This document shows, piece by piece, positions 53,748 through 60,531 of a stretch of 64,000 nt of DNA. The translations under genes and the position numbers were made by a program. This DNA comes from JBIYSM02 sp044759095 (GTDB taxonomy: Bacteria > Bacillota > Bacilli > Brevibacillales > Brevibacillaceae). The stretch lies in the NCBI RefSeq assembly GCF_044759095.2, contig NZ_JBIYSM020000003.1:1-64000 (forward strand), written 5' to 3'. The notes beneath the pieces were generated by a model that ran no database searches, was not told the origin of the DNA, and saw only the letters and a program-made list of their open reading frames with translations. Within the stretch, counting starts at the first letter, position 1, and each line of letters starts with the position of its first letter.

Positions 53748-55094
53748 CTATTTCCTCCGATACGAGTATGCAAAAGTAAGCAGCGGAGAAAGCCAGAGAA
53801 AAATGGCGTAAGGGATATAACCAGCAGCAGGGACTTGCAGGGTGGAGGCGAAAAACGCGCCGCTCACCCCCCATGGAACCAGCGGATTGACCAGGGTTCC
53901 GCAATCTTCCAGCGTCCTTGAGAGCAGTTTGTTTGCCATTCCTCTGCGCTCGAACTCTTCCCGAAACATCTGGCCGGGCAAGAGGATGGAGAGGTATTGC
54001 TCACCGGTCAAGGCATTTACCAGAATCGAGGAAGAGCCGGCCAGCCGGACGACCTGTCCGTTGCTTTTTATGCTTCTCAGAAGGGTGTAAAACAGAGAGT
54101 GAAAAACGCCGCAGTGCTGCAGGAGACCCCCAAGCGCCAGAGCGATCAGGATCAGCGAGAGCGACCAGGTCATCGACTGAAGACCTCCGCGGTTGACGAT
54201 GGAAGCAACCGTCTGATTGACAAACGATTCGTCAAATCCATGCTGCATGACCTGTAACCAGCGAGCGGGAGAAGTCTCCTGCTGTATGAAAACAGCTGTC
54301 AACAAACCCGTCAGAATGCCCAGCGTCAATGTCGGAAGCAGCGGTTTTCGTTTCAGAGAACAGTAGAGGACTGTCAATGGAGAGAGCAAGGTCACCCAAT
54401 GCAGGGTAAAATGCGCAGACAGCTCCTCTTTCACGGCTGCGATGGCGGCTAGGTCTGCTGCCGGAGATGAGTCTTTCCATCCGAAAAAGAGCAAGGTAAT
54501 TCCCAAAGCAGGCAGGGTCGTTCGGGTCATGTAGCGTACGTGTGCGGTCAGGTCGGCCCCCGCTACAGCCGAAGCAAAGTTGGTCGTGTCGGAGAGCGGC
54601 GACATTTTGTCACCGAAACAGGCCCCGCAGATCACTGCTCCAGCCGTTATCAACGGATCCAATCCCATGGCGGCGGCAATACCCGTGAGCGCCACCCCGA
54701 CCGTGCTCACCGTGGTAAACGAACTGCCGGTCAGGGAAGAGACCACGATTGTCAAGAGCAGCGTGCTCAGAGCGAAATGATTGGGTGAAAGGAGATCAAT
54801 GCCGTAAGCAAGGATGGTTGGTACTGTCCCGCTCATCATCCACACGCCGATGAGGATTCCGATCAAGGAGAGAATCATCATCGGAACAACCGCTGACTGA
54901 ATGCCGCCGACAATCCCTTCCTCCATCTTCTTCCAATTTATTCCCGACCATCTCAATAACGTGGCGGAAATGACGACTGCCAGCAAGAGCGGAATGTGAG
55001 GTTCCGCTTTCCATATGAACATGGCTGGCAGGATCAAAGCAAATACTGCCCCCAGAATGATCAGGCTCTGTTGAAAGGTTGGTTGTCGATCCAT
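53748..55094 (-). CDS. NhaC-family Na+/H+ antiporter
   Basis: 448 residues, about 11-12 helices. NhaC landmarks: VVSSLTGSSFTTVSTVGVAL, CGACFGDKMSPLSDTTNFA and LTGEQYLSILLPGQMF, plus TLEDCGTLVNPLVPWGVSG. It expels sodium at alkaline pH, or exchanges malate/lactate in the MleN branch. ATG 55094 has AAGGGG about 10 bases upstream; 55115 is in frame but lacks a ribosome site. Monocistronic by context. Confidence 0.92.
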   Translation of the reverse strand: MDRQPTFQQSLIILGAVFALILPAMFIWKAEPHIPLLLAVVISATLLRWSGINWKKMEEGIVGGIQSAVVPMMILSLIGILIGVWMMSGTVPTILAYGIDLLSPNHFALSTLLLTIVVSSLTGSSFTTVSTVGVALTGIAAAMGLDPLITAGAVICGACFGDKMSPLSDTTNFASAVAGADLTAHVRYMTRTTLPALGITLLFFGWKDSSPAADLAAIAAVKEELSAHFTLHWVTLLSPLTVLYCSLKRKPLLPTLTLGILTGLLTAVFIQQETSPARWLQVMQHGFDESFVNQTVASIVNRGGLQSMTWSLSLILIALALGGLLQHCGVFHSLFYTLLRSIKSNGQVVRLAGSSSILVNALTGEQYLSILLPGQMFREEFERRGMANKLLSRTLEDCGTLVNPLVPWGVSGAFFASTLQVPAAGYIPYAIFLWLSPLLTFAYSYRRK

Positions 55095-55114
55095 AGCTGT
55101 AGCCCCTTCTTGCA

Positions 55115-55315
55115 TTCTTTTGCTTTTTCGCTTTTAAGCTTTTGTGCTTTTGTGCGTTTAAGTGAGATAGGGGTACTGTATCCGGAATCAAATGATTCGT
55201 CAATCGATCCGGATGAATTCGGAATAGGAAAAATATACGGTCTAGCGGAAGAATTCCCTCACTACTGAGCAAAAGCAGCCGCTGCAGCGGATTGTCCGAA
55301 GCTGCGTTTTTCAGA
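55115..55315. other. Antiporter leader and spacer, no gene seen
   Basis: T/C/G-rich runs with repeated CTTTTG-like units upstream of the antiporter (minus strand leader), then a stretch with no supported gene, hairpin or known motif, before the PerR-type region at 55316. Confidence 0.35.
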
Positions 55316-55330
55316 TTGAAATTATTATAA
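55316..55330. promoter_or_regulatory. PerR-like box 1
   Basis: TTGAAATTATTATAA matches the PerR consensus TTATAATNATTATAA at 13 of 15 positions. It ends 7 bases before the -35 element. Confidence 0.55.
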
Positions 55331-55337
55331 AAAGATA

Positions 55338-55365
55338 TTGACTTTTATTTTTTATTACGTATAAT
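55338..55365 (+). promoter_or_regulatory. SigA-type promoter of the peroxiredoxin operon
   Basis: TTGACT (55338-55343) and TATAAT (55360-55365) are 16 bases apart. A start near 55372 would place PerR-like boxes on both sides. Confidence 0.8.
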
Positions 55366-55381
55366 GAAAACTGTTCCTAGT

Positions 55382-55396
55382 TGATAATTATTTTAA
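55382..55396. promoter_or_regulatory. PerR-like box 2
   Basis: TGATAATTATTTTAA matches the PerR consensus TTATAATNATTATAA at 13 of 15 positions. It lies about 10-25 bases after the predicted transcription start, a blocking position. Confidence 0.6.
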
Positions 55397-55431
55397 TCTA
55401 ATAGCAAGAATAAATAAGGGGGGAAGCAATC

Positions 55432-56355
55432 ATGTACGACGTCATCATCGTTGGGGCGGGACCCGCCGGAACCTCTGCGGCCATCTACACTGCCCGCGGC
55501 CAGTTGAAGACACTGGTGATCGACAAGGCACCCGGTTCCGGAGCTCTCGCCTTGACCCACAAAATCGCCAACTATCCCGGCGTCGAAGGGGAGCTGACCG
55601 GAAAGGAACTGCTGGAAAAGATGCGCCGTCAGGCGGAGGGATTCGGCGCTGAGTTTATCCAGACGACGATCACCGCCGTCGATGTGGAGGGCGAAGTGAA
55701 AAGCGTCTACACGGCTCACGGCACCTTTGAATCAAAGGCGGTCATCATCGCTACCGGTTCCAAGGGCAGAAACCGGCTGCTTCCCGGAGAAGAGCGGCTT
55801 CTCGGACGCGGGGTAAGCACGTGCGCGACGTGTGACGGCGCTTTTTACGAGGGCAAAACAGTGGCCGTTATCGGCGACTCCGAAGAAGCGTTGGAGGAAG
55901 TGATGGCCCTGACCAAGTTCGCGGCCCGCATTCACTTCATCATCCCCCGTGCGGAACTGCAGGGAGTGGAGGAAATGCCGGAGCTTCCCCATACGGATCT
56001 GCTCTGGCGCACCCGACCCGTGGAAATTCTCGGGGAAAACAAGGTAGAGGGCATTCTCGTCCGTCGGGCAGATGGAAAAGAAGAACGGCTGGACGTGGAT
56101 GGTGTGTTCGTCTTTCTTTCCGGCAGCAAACCGGGTACCGACTTCCTCGAAGATCAGGTACCGCTTGATGAAGAGGGTTTTATGGTATTGGACGCCTGCA
56201 TGCAATCTCCCGTCCCCGGTGTGTTCGGAGCGGGTGAAGTGCGAAAAACTCCTGTCAAGCAGGCGGTGGTGGCTGCCGCAGACGGAGCGATCGCTGCAAT
56301 GGCGGTAGACAAATACATCAACAAGCGGGCAAGAATCGTCCCGCAATACAAATAA
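55432..56355 (+). CDS. Thioredoxin-reductase-like flavoprotein with atypical pyridine-nucleotide site
   Basis: 307 residues. FAD-binding GAGPAGTSAAIYTARG at the N-terminus, redox pair CATC (131-134) and C-terminal GVFGAGEVRKTPVKQ are as in bacterial TrxR. The NAD(P)-binding loop, however, reads VIGDSEEALEEV instead of the usual GGGNSA/GGGDSA pattern, and the HRR motif that binds the NADPH phosphate is replaced by HFIIPRAE. A donor other than NADPH is therefore likely. It leads an operon with a CxxC glutaredoxin and an AhpC-type peroxiredoxin under two PerR-like boxes, so it probably drives peroxide reduction. ATG 55432 follows GGGGGAAG. Confidence 0.88.
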   Translation: MYDVIIVGAGPAGTSAAIYTARGQLKTLVIDKAPGSGALALTHKIANYPGVEGELTGKELLEKMRRQAEGFGAEFIQTTITAVDVEGEVKSVYTAHGTFESKAVIIATGSKGRNRLLPGEERLLGRGVSTCATCDGAFYEGKTVAVIGDSEEALEEVMALTKFAARIHFIIPRAELQGVEEMPELPHTDLLWRTRPVEILGENKVEGILVRRADGKEERLDVDGVFVFLSGSKPGTDFLEDQVPLDEEGFMVLDACMQSPVPGVFGAGEVRKTPVKQAVVAAADGAIAAMAVDKYINKRARIVPQYK

Positions 56356-56371
56356 AAAGGGGAGAACCAAC

Positions 56372-56620
56372 ATGGCAAAAGCAATCGTCTATTCCAGCAC
56401 AAACTGCGGTTTTTGCAAGCAGCTGAAATCCTATCTGGAGGAACAAAACATCGCGTACGAAGAACGCAACATCGACGAGAACGAAGCCTACCGCGAGGAG
56501 CTGAGCCGTCTCGGGATGATGTCGGTGCCGCTGACGTTGATCGGCGGCAAGCAAATCCTCGGGTTTAATCCCAACCGCATCAAAAAAGCACTGGCCAGCC
56601 TGGAAGCTGCAGCAGAGTAA
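56372..56620 (+). CDS. Glutaredoxin-like (NrdH/Cp9-type) protein
   Basis: 82 residues. Thioredoxin fold with CGFC near residue 12, the cis-proline in MMSVPLTLIGG and GFNPNRIKKAL at the C-terminus. A small carrier between the flavoprotein upstream (16 bases) and the peroxiredoxin downstream (47 bases). ATG 56372 is preceded by GGGGAGAA. NrdH function in ribonucleotide reduction is an alternative, but no nrd gene is nearby. Confidence 0.9.
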   Translation: MAKAIVYSSTNCGFCKQLKSYLEEQNIAYEERNIDENEAYREELSRLGMMSVPLTLIGGKQILGFNPNRIKKALASLEAAAE

Positions 56621-56667
56621 ACACACACCCTGTGTGGATAAAGGAACATAAAAAGGAGAGGAACCAC

Positions 56668-57228
56668 ATGACAGCAAACACAGCAAATCGAGTAACCCTG
56701 CAGGTAGGGAAACCGGCGCCCGACTTCGATATGGCTACGACGAAAAACCTGGAGACGCTGGAGGAGCGTGCCCGCCTTGCAGACTACAAGGGCAAATGGC
56801 TCATCTTGTTCTTCTGGCCGTTTGACTTTACCTTCGTCTGCCCGACGGAAGTGACCGCCTTCAGCGATCATCTGGATGAATTCGCGGAATTGGATTGCGA
56901 AGTGCTGGGCGTATCTGTAGACAGCGTCCACACCCACCGTGCCTGGATTACCACGCCTCGCGAGCAAAACGGTATCGGAGAGGTGAAATTTCCGCTCGCC
57001 AGCGACATTACCAAACAGGTGGCACGCGATTACGGTGTACTCGATGAAGAATCCGGTGCCGCGCACCGCGGTCTGTTCATCATCGATCCCGATGGCATCC
57101 TGCGTTACCAGGTCGTGACCGATATGAACGTGGGCCGCAGTGTGGACGAGACGCTGCGCATCCTGCAGGCGCTTCAGGCAGGAGGTCTGTGTCCGGCAAA
57201 CTGGAAGCCAGGCATGAAAACTCTGTAA
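56668..57228 (+). CDS. 2-Cys peroxiredoxin (AhpC/Prx type)
   Basis: 186 residues. The peroxidatic Cys lies in DFTFVCPTEVTAF and the resolving Cys in GGLCPANWKPG; DSVHTHRAWI and HRGLFIIDPDGILRY are typical. It reduces hydrogen peroxide and alkyl peroxides in the cytoplasm and is re-reduced through the two upstream proteins. ATG 56668 has AAAGGAGAGG upstream. A terminator follows, so the operon has three genes. Confidence 0.95.
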   Translation: MTANTANRVTLQVGKPAPDFDMATTKNLETLEERARLADYKGKWLILFFWPFDFTFVCPTEVTAFSDHLDEFAELDCEVLGVSVDSVHTHRAWITTPREQNGIGEVKFPLASDITKQVARDYGVLDEESGAAHRGLFIIDPDGILRYQVVTDMNVGRSVDETLRILQALQAGGLCPANWKPGMKTL

Positions 57229-57244
57229 GCTCCCGATAACCAAC

Positions 57245-57277
57245 AGCCCGCTGCCGAAATGGCAGTGGGCTTTTTGC
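57245..57277 (+). terminator. Terminator of the peroxiredoxin operon
   Basis: AGCCCGCTGCC (57245-57255) pairs with GGCAGTGGGCT (57261-57271, with one G-T pair), followed by TTTTT. Confidence 0.88.
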
Positions 57278-57330
57278 ATCCATCTGTTGTACAATGAGGC
57301 CAGATTGTCATGGAAGAAGGGGAGAGCATC

Positions 57331-57864
57331 ATGCGGAATGTGCCAAATCGATACAGGGGATTGCCGCCACGAACGCCGGAAATGCTGTTCAATATCGTGC
57401 GGAAGTTTTACCGCGGCGCTGTCAGCCATTATGAGCTGATCCAAGATAAAAAGGCGGAGGTCCGCCGAGCGTGGGAGAATTACCGTACAACCGGAGAATC
57501 AGAACGGGTAGAGCAGGCCTTGACGACTCTTTTCCTGGAGTTCCACTTTTACGTAACCTGCTGGCTGCAAATCGATTTGGCTCTCTATCGTCTGATGCGA
57601 TTGGAAGGGACGAAACAGCTGACCGAGGTGATGGAGCCGTACCGGGATGTTTTGGAAAAGCATTTGTCCGTGCGGGAACAGCTGGATCGGACAGAGGCGT
57701 GCGTGCAGGCACAATGGGAACACTTTGGGCAGCAGCTTGCTTGCGTGGAAATGGACGCCTACTGGTTTGAAGGCATCGTGTTCACCGTCGATGAAGACAG
57801 TCTTGCCGCTTTGCATGGCCTTTATGAAGCGATCATGAAGCACCGATCCATGACGGCCTCCTGA
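57331..57864 (+). CDS. Conserved-looking helical protein of unknown function
   Basis: 177 residues, acidic-neutral, no signal or membrane segment, mostly predicted helical. Landmarks such as PNRYRGLPPRTPEMLFNIV, FYRGAVSHYELIQDKKAEV and EFHFYVTCWLQIDLALYRL do not match a family that I know. ATG 57331 follows GGGGAGAGCATC; an upstream in-frame ATG at 57310 is less likely. It is monocistronic, bounded by terminators. The helical Tyr/His-rich N-terminal region could be a small bundle; nothing firmer can be said. Confidence 0.7.
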   Translation: MRNVPNRYRGLPPRTPEMLFNIVRKFYRGAVSHYELIQDKKAEVRRAWENYRTTGESERVEQALTTLFLEFHFYVTCWLQIDLALYRLMRLEGTKQLTEVMEPYRDVLEKHLSVREQLDRTEACVQAQWEHFGQQLACVEMDAYWFEGIVFTVDEDSLAALHGLYEAIMKHRSMTAS

Positions 57865-57875
57865 GAAAAAGAAAA

Positions 57876-57912
57876 AACGTGACCGCTGAGAGGGGCGGTC
57901 ACGTTCACTTTT
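57876..57912. terminator. Terminator between convergent genes
   Basis: AACGTGACCGC (57876-57886) pairs with GCGGTCACGTT (57895-57905), A-run on the left; the right side is weakly T-rich. It can serve both the unknown gene and the FAGTN-repeat gene on the minus strand. Confidence 0.8.
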
Positions 57913-57920
57913 GGCGTCTT

Positions 57921-58727
57921 TTAAAAGGTTCCAGGGAATATCGAGCCGATGTGCGGAGCAGGTTGACCCGAGTTGAGTGCGCGGACTTCAGCCGTGTTGG
58001 TTCCAGCGAAGTTAGGCTGGTAGACAGCGTTTACGCCGCCCGCCATCGGACTGGCGTACTGTTGCGTAGTGAACGGTTGAGCAGCGTATTGCGGTTGAGC
58101 AGCGTATTGCGGTTGAGCAGTGTGTTGCAGTTGAGCAGTGTATTGCGGTTGAGCCTGCATGCCGTAGGCGGTGCCTGCCATTGCAGGTGAAGGGTAGCCT
58201 GCATTCAGTTGACGCACTTCCTGCGGATTGGTACCGGCAAAGCCAGGAGAGAAGATGCTGCCAGTCATTCCCGTACTCATCCCCGCAGTCATGCCGCCGC
58301 TGTAACCGGTGTAGGTTCCGCTGTTGCGAGCACGAACCTCTTCCACATTGGTTCCGGCAAAACCTGGGGAGAAGACGGATTGTGCCGGAGCGCCATACGT
58401 TTGTACTTGATATGGAGCTGGAGTGTGCATACCAAAAACACTGCCCGCCGCCGCAGGAGAAGGATAGCTTGCATTCAGTTGACGCACTTCCTGTACGTTG
58501 GTTCCGGCAAAGCCAGGCTGGTAGATGGAGTTGAGGCCACCCATTCCGGCTGTAGCCTGCATGGGTGCACCGTATGTACCGGATCCTGCAGGGGCGAATC
58601 CGCCTTGGTTCAGAGCACGCACCTCTTGAACATTGGTTCCGGCAAAACCAGGCTGGAATACAGAGGACTGAGGACTCGTTACGGTAGCATAAGGTTGATA
58701 CTGTTGTGATTGCATTAAATGTGTCAT
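57921..58727 (-). CDS. FAGTN-repeat protein, gamma-SASP-like
   Basis: 268 residues, low complexity. Five copies of an about 19-residue unit with consensus (V/I)(F/Y)-x-P-G-F-A-G-T-N-x-x-E-V-R-x-L-N occur near residues 22-40, 67-85, 117-135, 157-175 and 233-252. Spacers are Gly/Ala/Gln/Tyr/Pro-rich, and a hexapeptide AAQPQY-type repeat lies at about 193-217. The unit resembles the FASETN-xQxVRQQN repeat of gamma-type small acid-soluble spore proteins, an amino-acid store cut during germination. It is longer than usual gamma-SASPs, so a coat or other structural role is possible. ATG 58727 has AGGAGGTG 11 bases upstream. Confidence 0.7.
   Translation of the reverse strand: MTHLMQSQQYQPYATVTSPQSSVFQPGFAGTNVQEVRALNQGGFAPAGSGTYGAPMQATAGMGGLNSIYQPGFAGTNVQEVRQLNASYPSPAAAGSVFGMHTPAPYQVQTYGAPAQSVFSPGFAGTNVEEVRARNSGTYTGYSGGMTAGMSTGMTGSIFSPGFAGTNPQEVRQLNAGYPSPAMAGTAYGMQAQPQYTAQLQHTAQPQYAAQPQYAAQPFTTQQYASPMAGGVNAVYQPNFAGTNTAEVRALNSGQPAPHIGSIFPGTF
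58075..58146. repeat. 18-bp tandem repeat inside the FAGTN-repeat gene
   Basis: Four tandem copies of an 18-base unit (plus strand GGTTGAGCAGCGTATTGC with small variation in later copies), plus a partial fifth. It encodes the hexapeptide Gln/Tyr/Ala repeat on the minus strand and is likely to vary in copy number between strains. Confidence 0.85.
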
Positions 58728-58806
58728 ATTTGAACACCTCCTGATTTCATTTTTTACCATGACTTGGCGGTCAATTCATCCCGAAGAAAATAAGAGTATT
58801 CGTGCA

Positions 58807-58831
58807 AAAAAGAAAAAGCCCCTGTTCGGGG
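58807..58831 (-). terminator. Minus-strand terminator at the end of the structured element
   Basis: On the minus strand CCCC-GAACA-GGGG is followed by a T-rich run (complement of 58807-58818). It indicates that a minus-strand transcript crossing the element ends here, before the FAGTN-repeat gene. Confidence 0.65.
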
Positions 58832-59096
58832 AGAGCACTGCAAAACGCTTCCGTTATATGGAAAACGGAGGCGATTCTTTGCTTCGCTTCGTTGCCAGCC
58901 CACTATGGGGCTTATCTGTCCGCTCCGAGACGATCCACGGGGCGGGGGCTCAACATCTGGGCTTCACAAGGTAGTGAGACTAACGCCCCCTAGTATCCCC
59001 GTGTCTACGTCTCTACGCTGGCAGGCTGGCAAAGGCGCTCCGCAAATGAATACCGCCCCCCATCCAAACCAAGAGAGTACTTTTGCAGTGCTCCCC
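58828..59096 (-). ncRNA. 269-bp highly self-complementary element (structured RNA or MITE)
   Basis: No protein gene lies here. The ends are imperfect inverted repeats: GGGGAGAGCACTGCAAAA (58828-58845) and TTTTGCAGTGCTCCCC (59081-59096). Inside, nested pairings can be followed on the minus strand: GGCGGTATTC with GAATCGCC, GCCAGCC with GGCTGGC, GAGACG with CGTCTC, CACGGGG with CCCCGTG, GGGGGC with GCCCCC, plus small side hairpins. The minus strand ends in a terminator, favouring a long rod-like RNA. The ends also resemble insertion-sequence termini, so a miniature transposable element is the rival reading. I matched it to no known RNA class. Confidence 0.45.
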
Positions 59097-59129
59097 TGTC
59101 CGTGGCTTAGCGCCAGCAGGTCGGAGCGG

Positions 59130-59172
59130 ACCACAAGAAAGCGTGCCGGATTTTCACCCGACACGCTCTCCC
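59130..59172 (-). terminator. Terminator of the YheC/D array
   Basis: On the minus strand AGCGTG and CGG pair with CCG and CACGCT around a GTGAAAAT-type loop, followed by TTTCTT. It lies 20-60 bases after the last YheC/D stop. Confidence 0.7.
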
Positions 59173-59192
59173 TTCGAACACCCTCTTGACAT

Positions 59193-60503
59193 TCAAACGA
59201 CTGCCGAATCTCTGCCTTCATGAATTCGCGAAACGAATTGGGCGTATCGGATCAGATTGGACAGCGACGACCTCCGAATGGCAGGCTCGTCGAACTTCTC
59301 CGGTTTGGCATTCGCCTCAAAGAACCACAGCTCTCCGTCCCTGGTCAGGCCCAAGTCCATGGACATTTCGGCCAGGCTGTCAATTTCTTCGTTTAGCGTG
59401 CGGGCGATGGTCAGCGCGGTTCGTCTAATATTCTCCTCAATTGTGTACGCCTCTTCCTTGAACAGAGTTGTCAGCACTTTTGACAGGGATTGTATGGAGC
59501 CGCCGCGCGGAACGTGTGTGGTGATGCTCTGCGCCCCGGCGCGGCGGATGCCAATTCCGGTGACGCCCCATTCGCCCCTGCCGTTTTTCTGCACCAGCAC
59601 GCGGACGTCAAACGGTCTTCCCCTGTAATAAGCCAACTGGATGCCTTGCTGGATGATGTATTTTTTCCTGTGAATCAATTGCCGGATGTATTTCCAGACG
59701 CCCTCCAGCGTGGAGAAGCGGCGGGTGATTACCTTTTGCTCATGTACCCGCTGCAAGCACCAGTAATGGTCTGTGTATTCCAGCCGCATAATGCCCTGGC
59801 CCGCTTTGCCGAGAACCGGTTTCAGATAGACGAAGGGATAAGTGGCACAAAACGCTCTCAGTCGTGCCAGGGTATCCAGTTTTCTGGTCTCCGGTAGATA
59901 GCTTGCCACTTCACGCCGTCCCTCCAACATGTAGAACAGCGACTGTTTATCAAAGAAATGGCGGTTAAACAGCGTCACATTTTTTAACCGGGCAATCCGA
60001 TTAAGCGTTTCGTCCACTTCGGAACTGCTCTCCGCTTTTCGTGAGGGGACGCGATTGTAGACTACGTGCGGAAACGGCAAAACAGACTCGATCCATTCGT
60101 TCTGCTGGTCATCGTACAGGTAGCCGCGGACAATTTTCCCCTCCCAGTTGATTCCATCCGGGGTAAAGACGTAAACCAGGGCGCCCAGTTTTTTTCCGAA
60201 AAGGGAGATGTCCTTAAAGTTCTCTTTGTTTCCAAGAAATGACAATCCGTCACCGATGGTCAAGATGCCAAGGATGGGCCCGAGCTTCAGGTACTCGTTA
60301 ACGAATCTCCAGTGAACCTTTGTGCGGATGCGTCCCGGCTGGATAGACGGCAATCCGCGAAACAGGCGCTTTTTCTTGGAAAAAGGACCCAGGCTGGCTA
60401 TCAGCTGCTTGCGTGGGCGCAGCATTACCGAGGGCCGCGAAGCCTGAAAAAACCATCTGCCACTGGGAGTAATGGTGAGCCACCCGGAGCGGGGTTTCGG
60501 CAT
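59193..60503 (-). CDS. YheC/YheD-family ATP-grasp spore-coat-associated protein (copy 4 in transcription order)
   Basis: 436 residues. ATP-grasp fold: FVYLKPVLGKAGQGIM is the Lys/Gly-rich ATP-binding loop, RPFDVRVLVQKNGRGEW and MDLGLTRDGELWFFEANAK carry the metal- and ATP-binding acidic residues, and PHVVYNRVPSR with FNRHFFDKQSLFYML are family landmarks. In Bacillus YheC and YheD localise to the forespore coat region; substrates are unknown. ATG 60503 follows AAGGAGG. Start at 60569 would overlap the upstream copy. Confidence 0.9.
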   Translation of the reverse strand: MPKPRSGWLTITPSGRWFFQASRPSVMLRPRKQLIASLGPFSKKKRLFRGLPSIQPGRIRTKVHWRFVNEYLKLGPILGILTIGDGLSFLGNKENFKDISLFGKKLGALVYVFTPDGINWEGKIVRGYLYDDQQNEWIESVLPFPHVVYNRVPSRKAESSSEVDETLNRIARLKNVTLFNRHFFDKQSLFYMLEGRREVASYLPETRKLDTLARLRAFCATYPFVYLKPVLGKAGQGIMRLEYTDHYWCLQRVHEQKVITRRFSTLEGVWKYIRQLIHRKKYIIQQGIQLAYYRGRPFDVRVLVQKNGRGEWGVTGIGIRRAGAQSITTHVPRGGSIQSLSKVLTTLFKEEAYTIEENIRRTALTIARTLNEEIDSLAEMSMDLGLTRDGELWFFEANAKPEKFDEPAIRRSSLSNLIRYAQFVSRIHEGRDSAVV

Positions 60504-60531
60504 GGAAGTTCCTCCTTCCTTAGTAAAACGG

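Noticed and set aside
58075..58146. Regular tandem repeats suggestive of a CRISPR or VNTR array
   Set aside because: The units are contiguous with no spacers and encode a hexapeptide repeat inside an open reading frame, so this is coding low complexity.
58828..59096. SRP RNA, 6S RNA or tmRNA
   Set aside because: The SRP apical motif (GGAAGGAAGCAG type), tmRNA ends and RNase P core motifs are absent on both strands; 6S cannot be shown from sequence alone.
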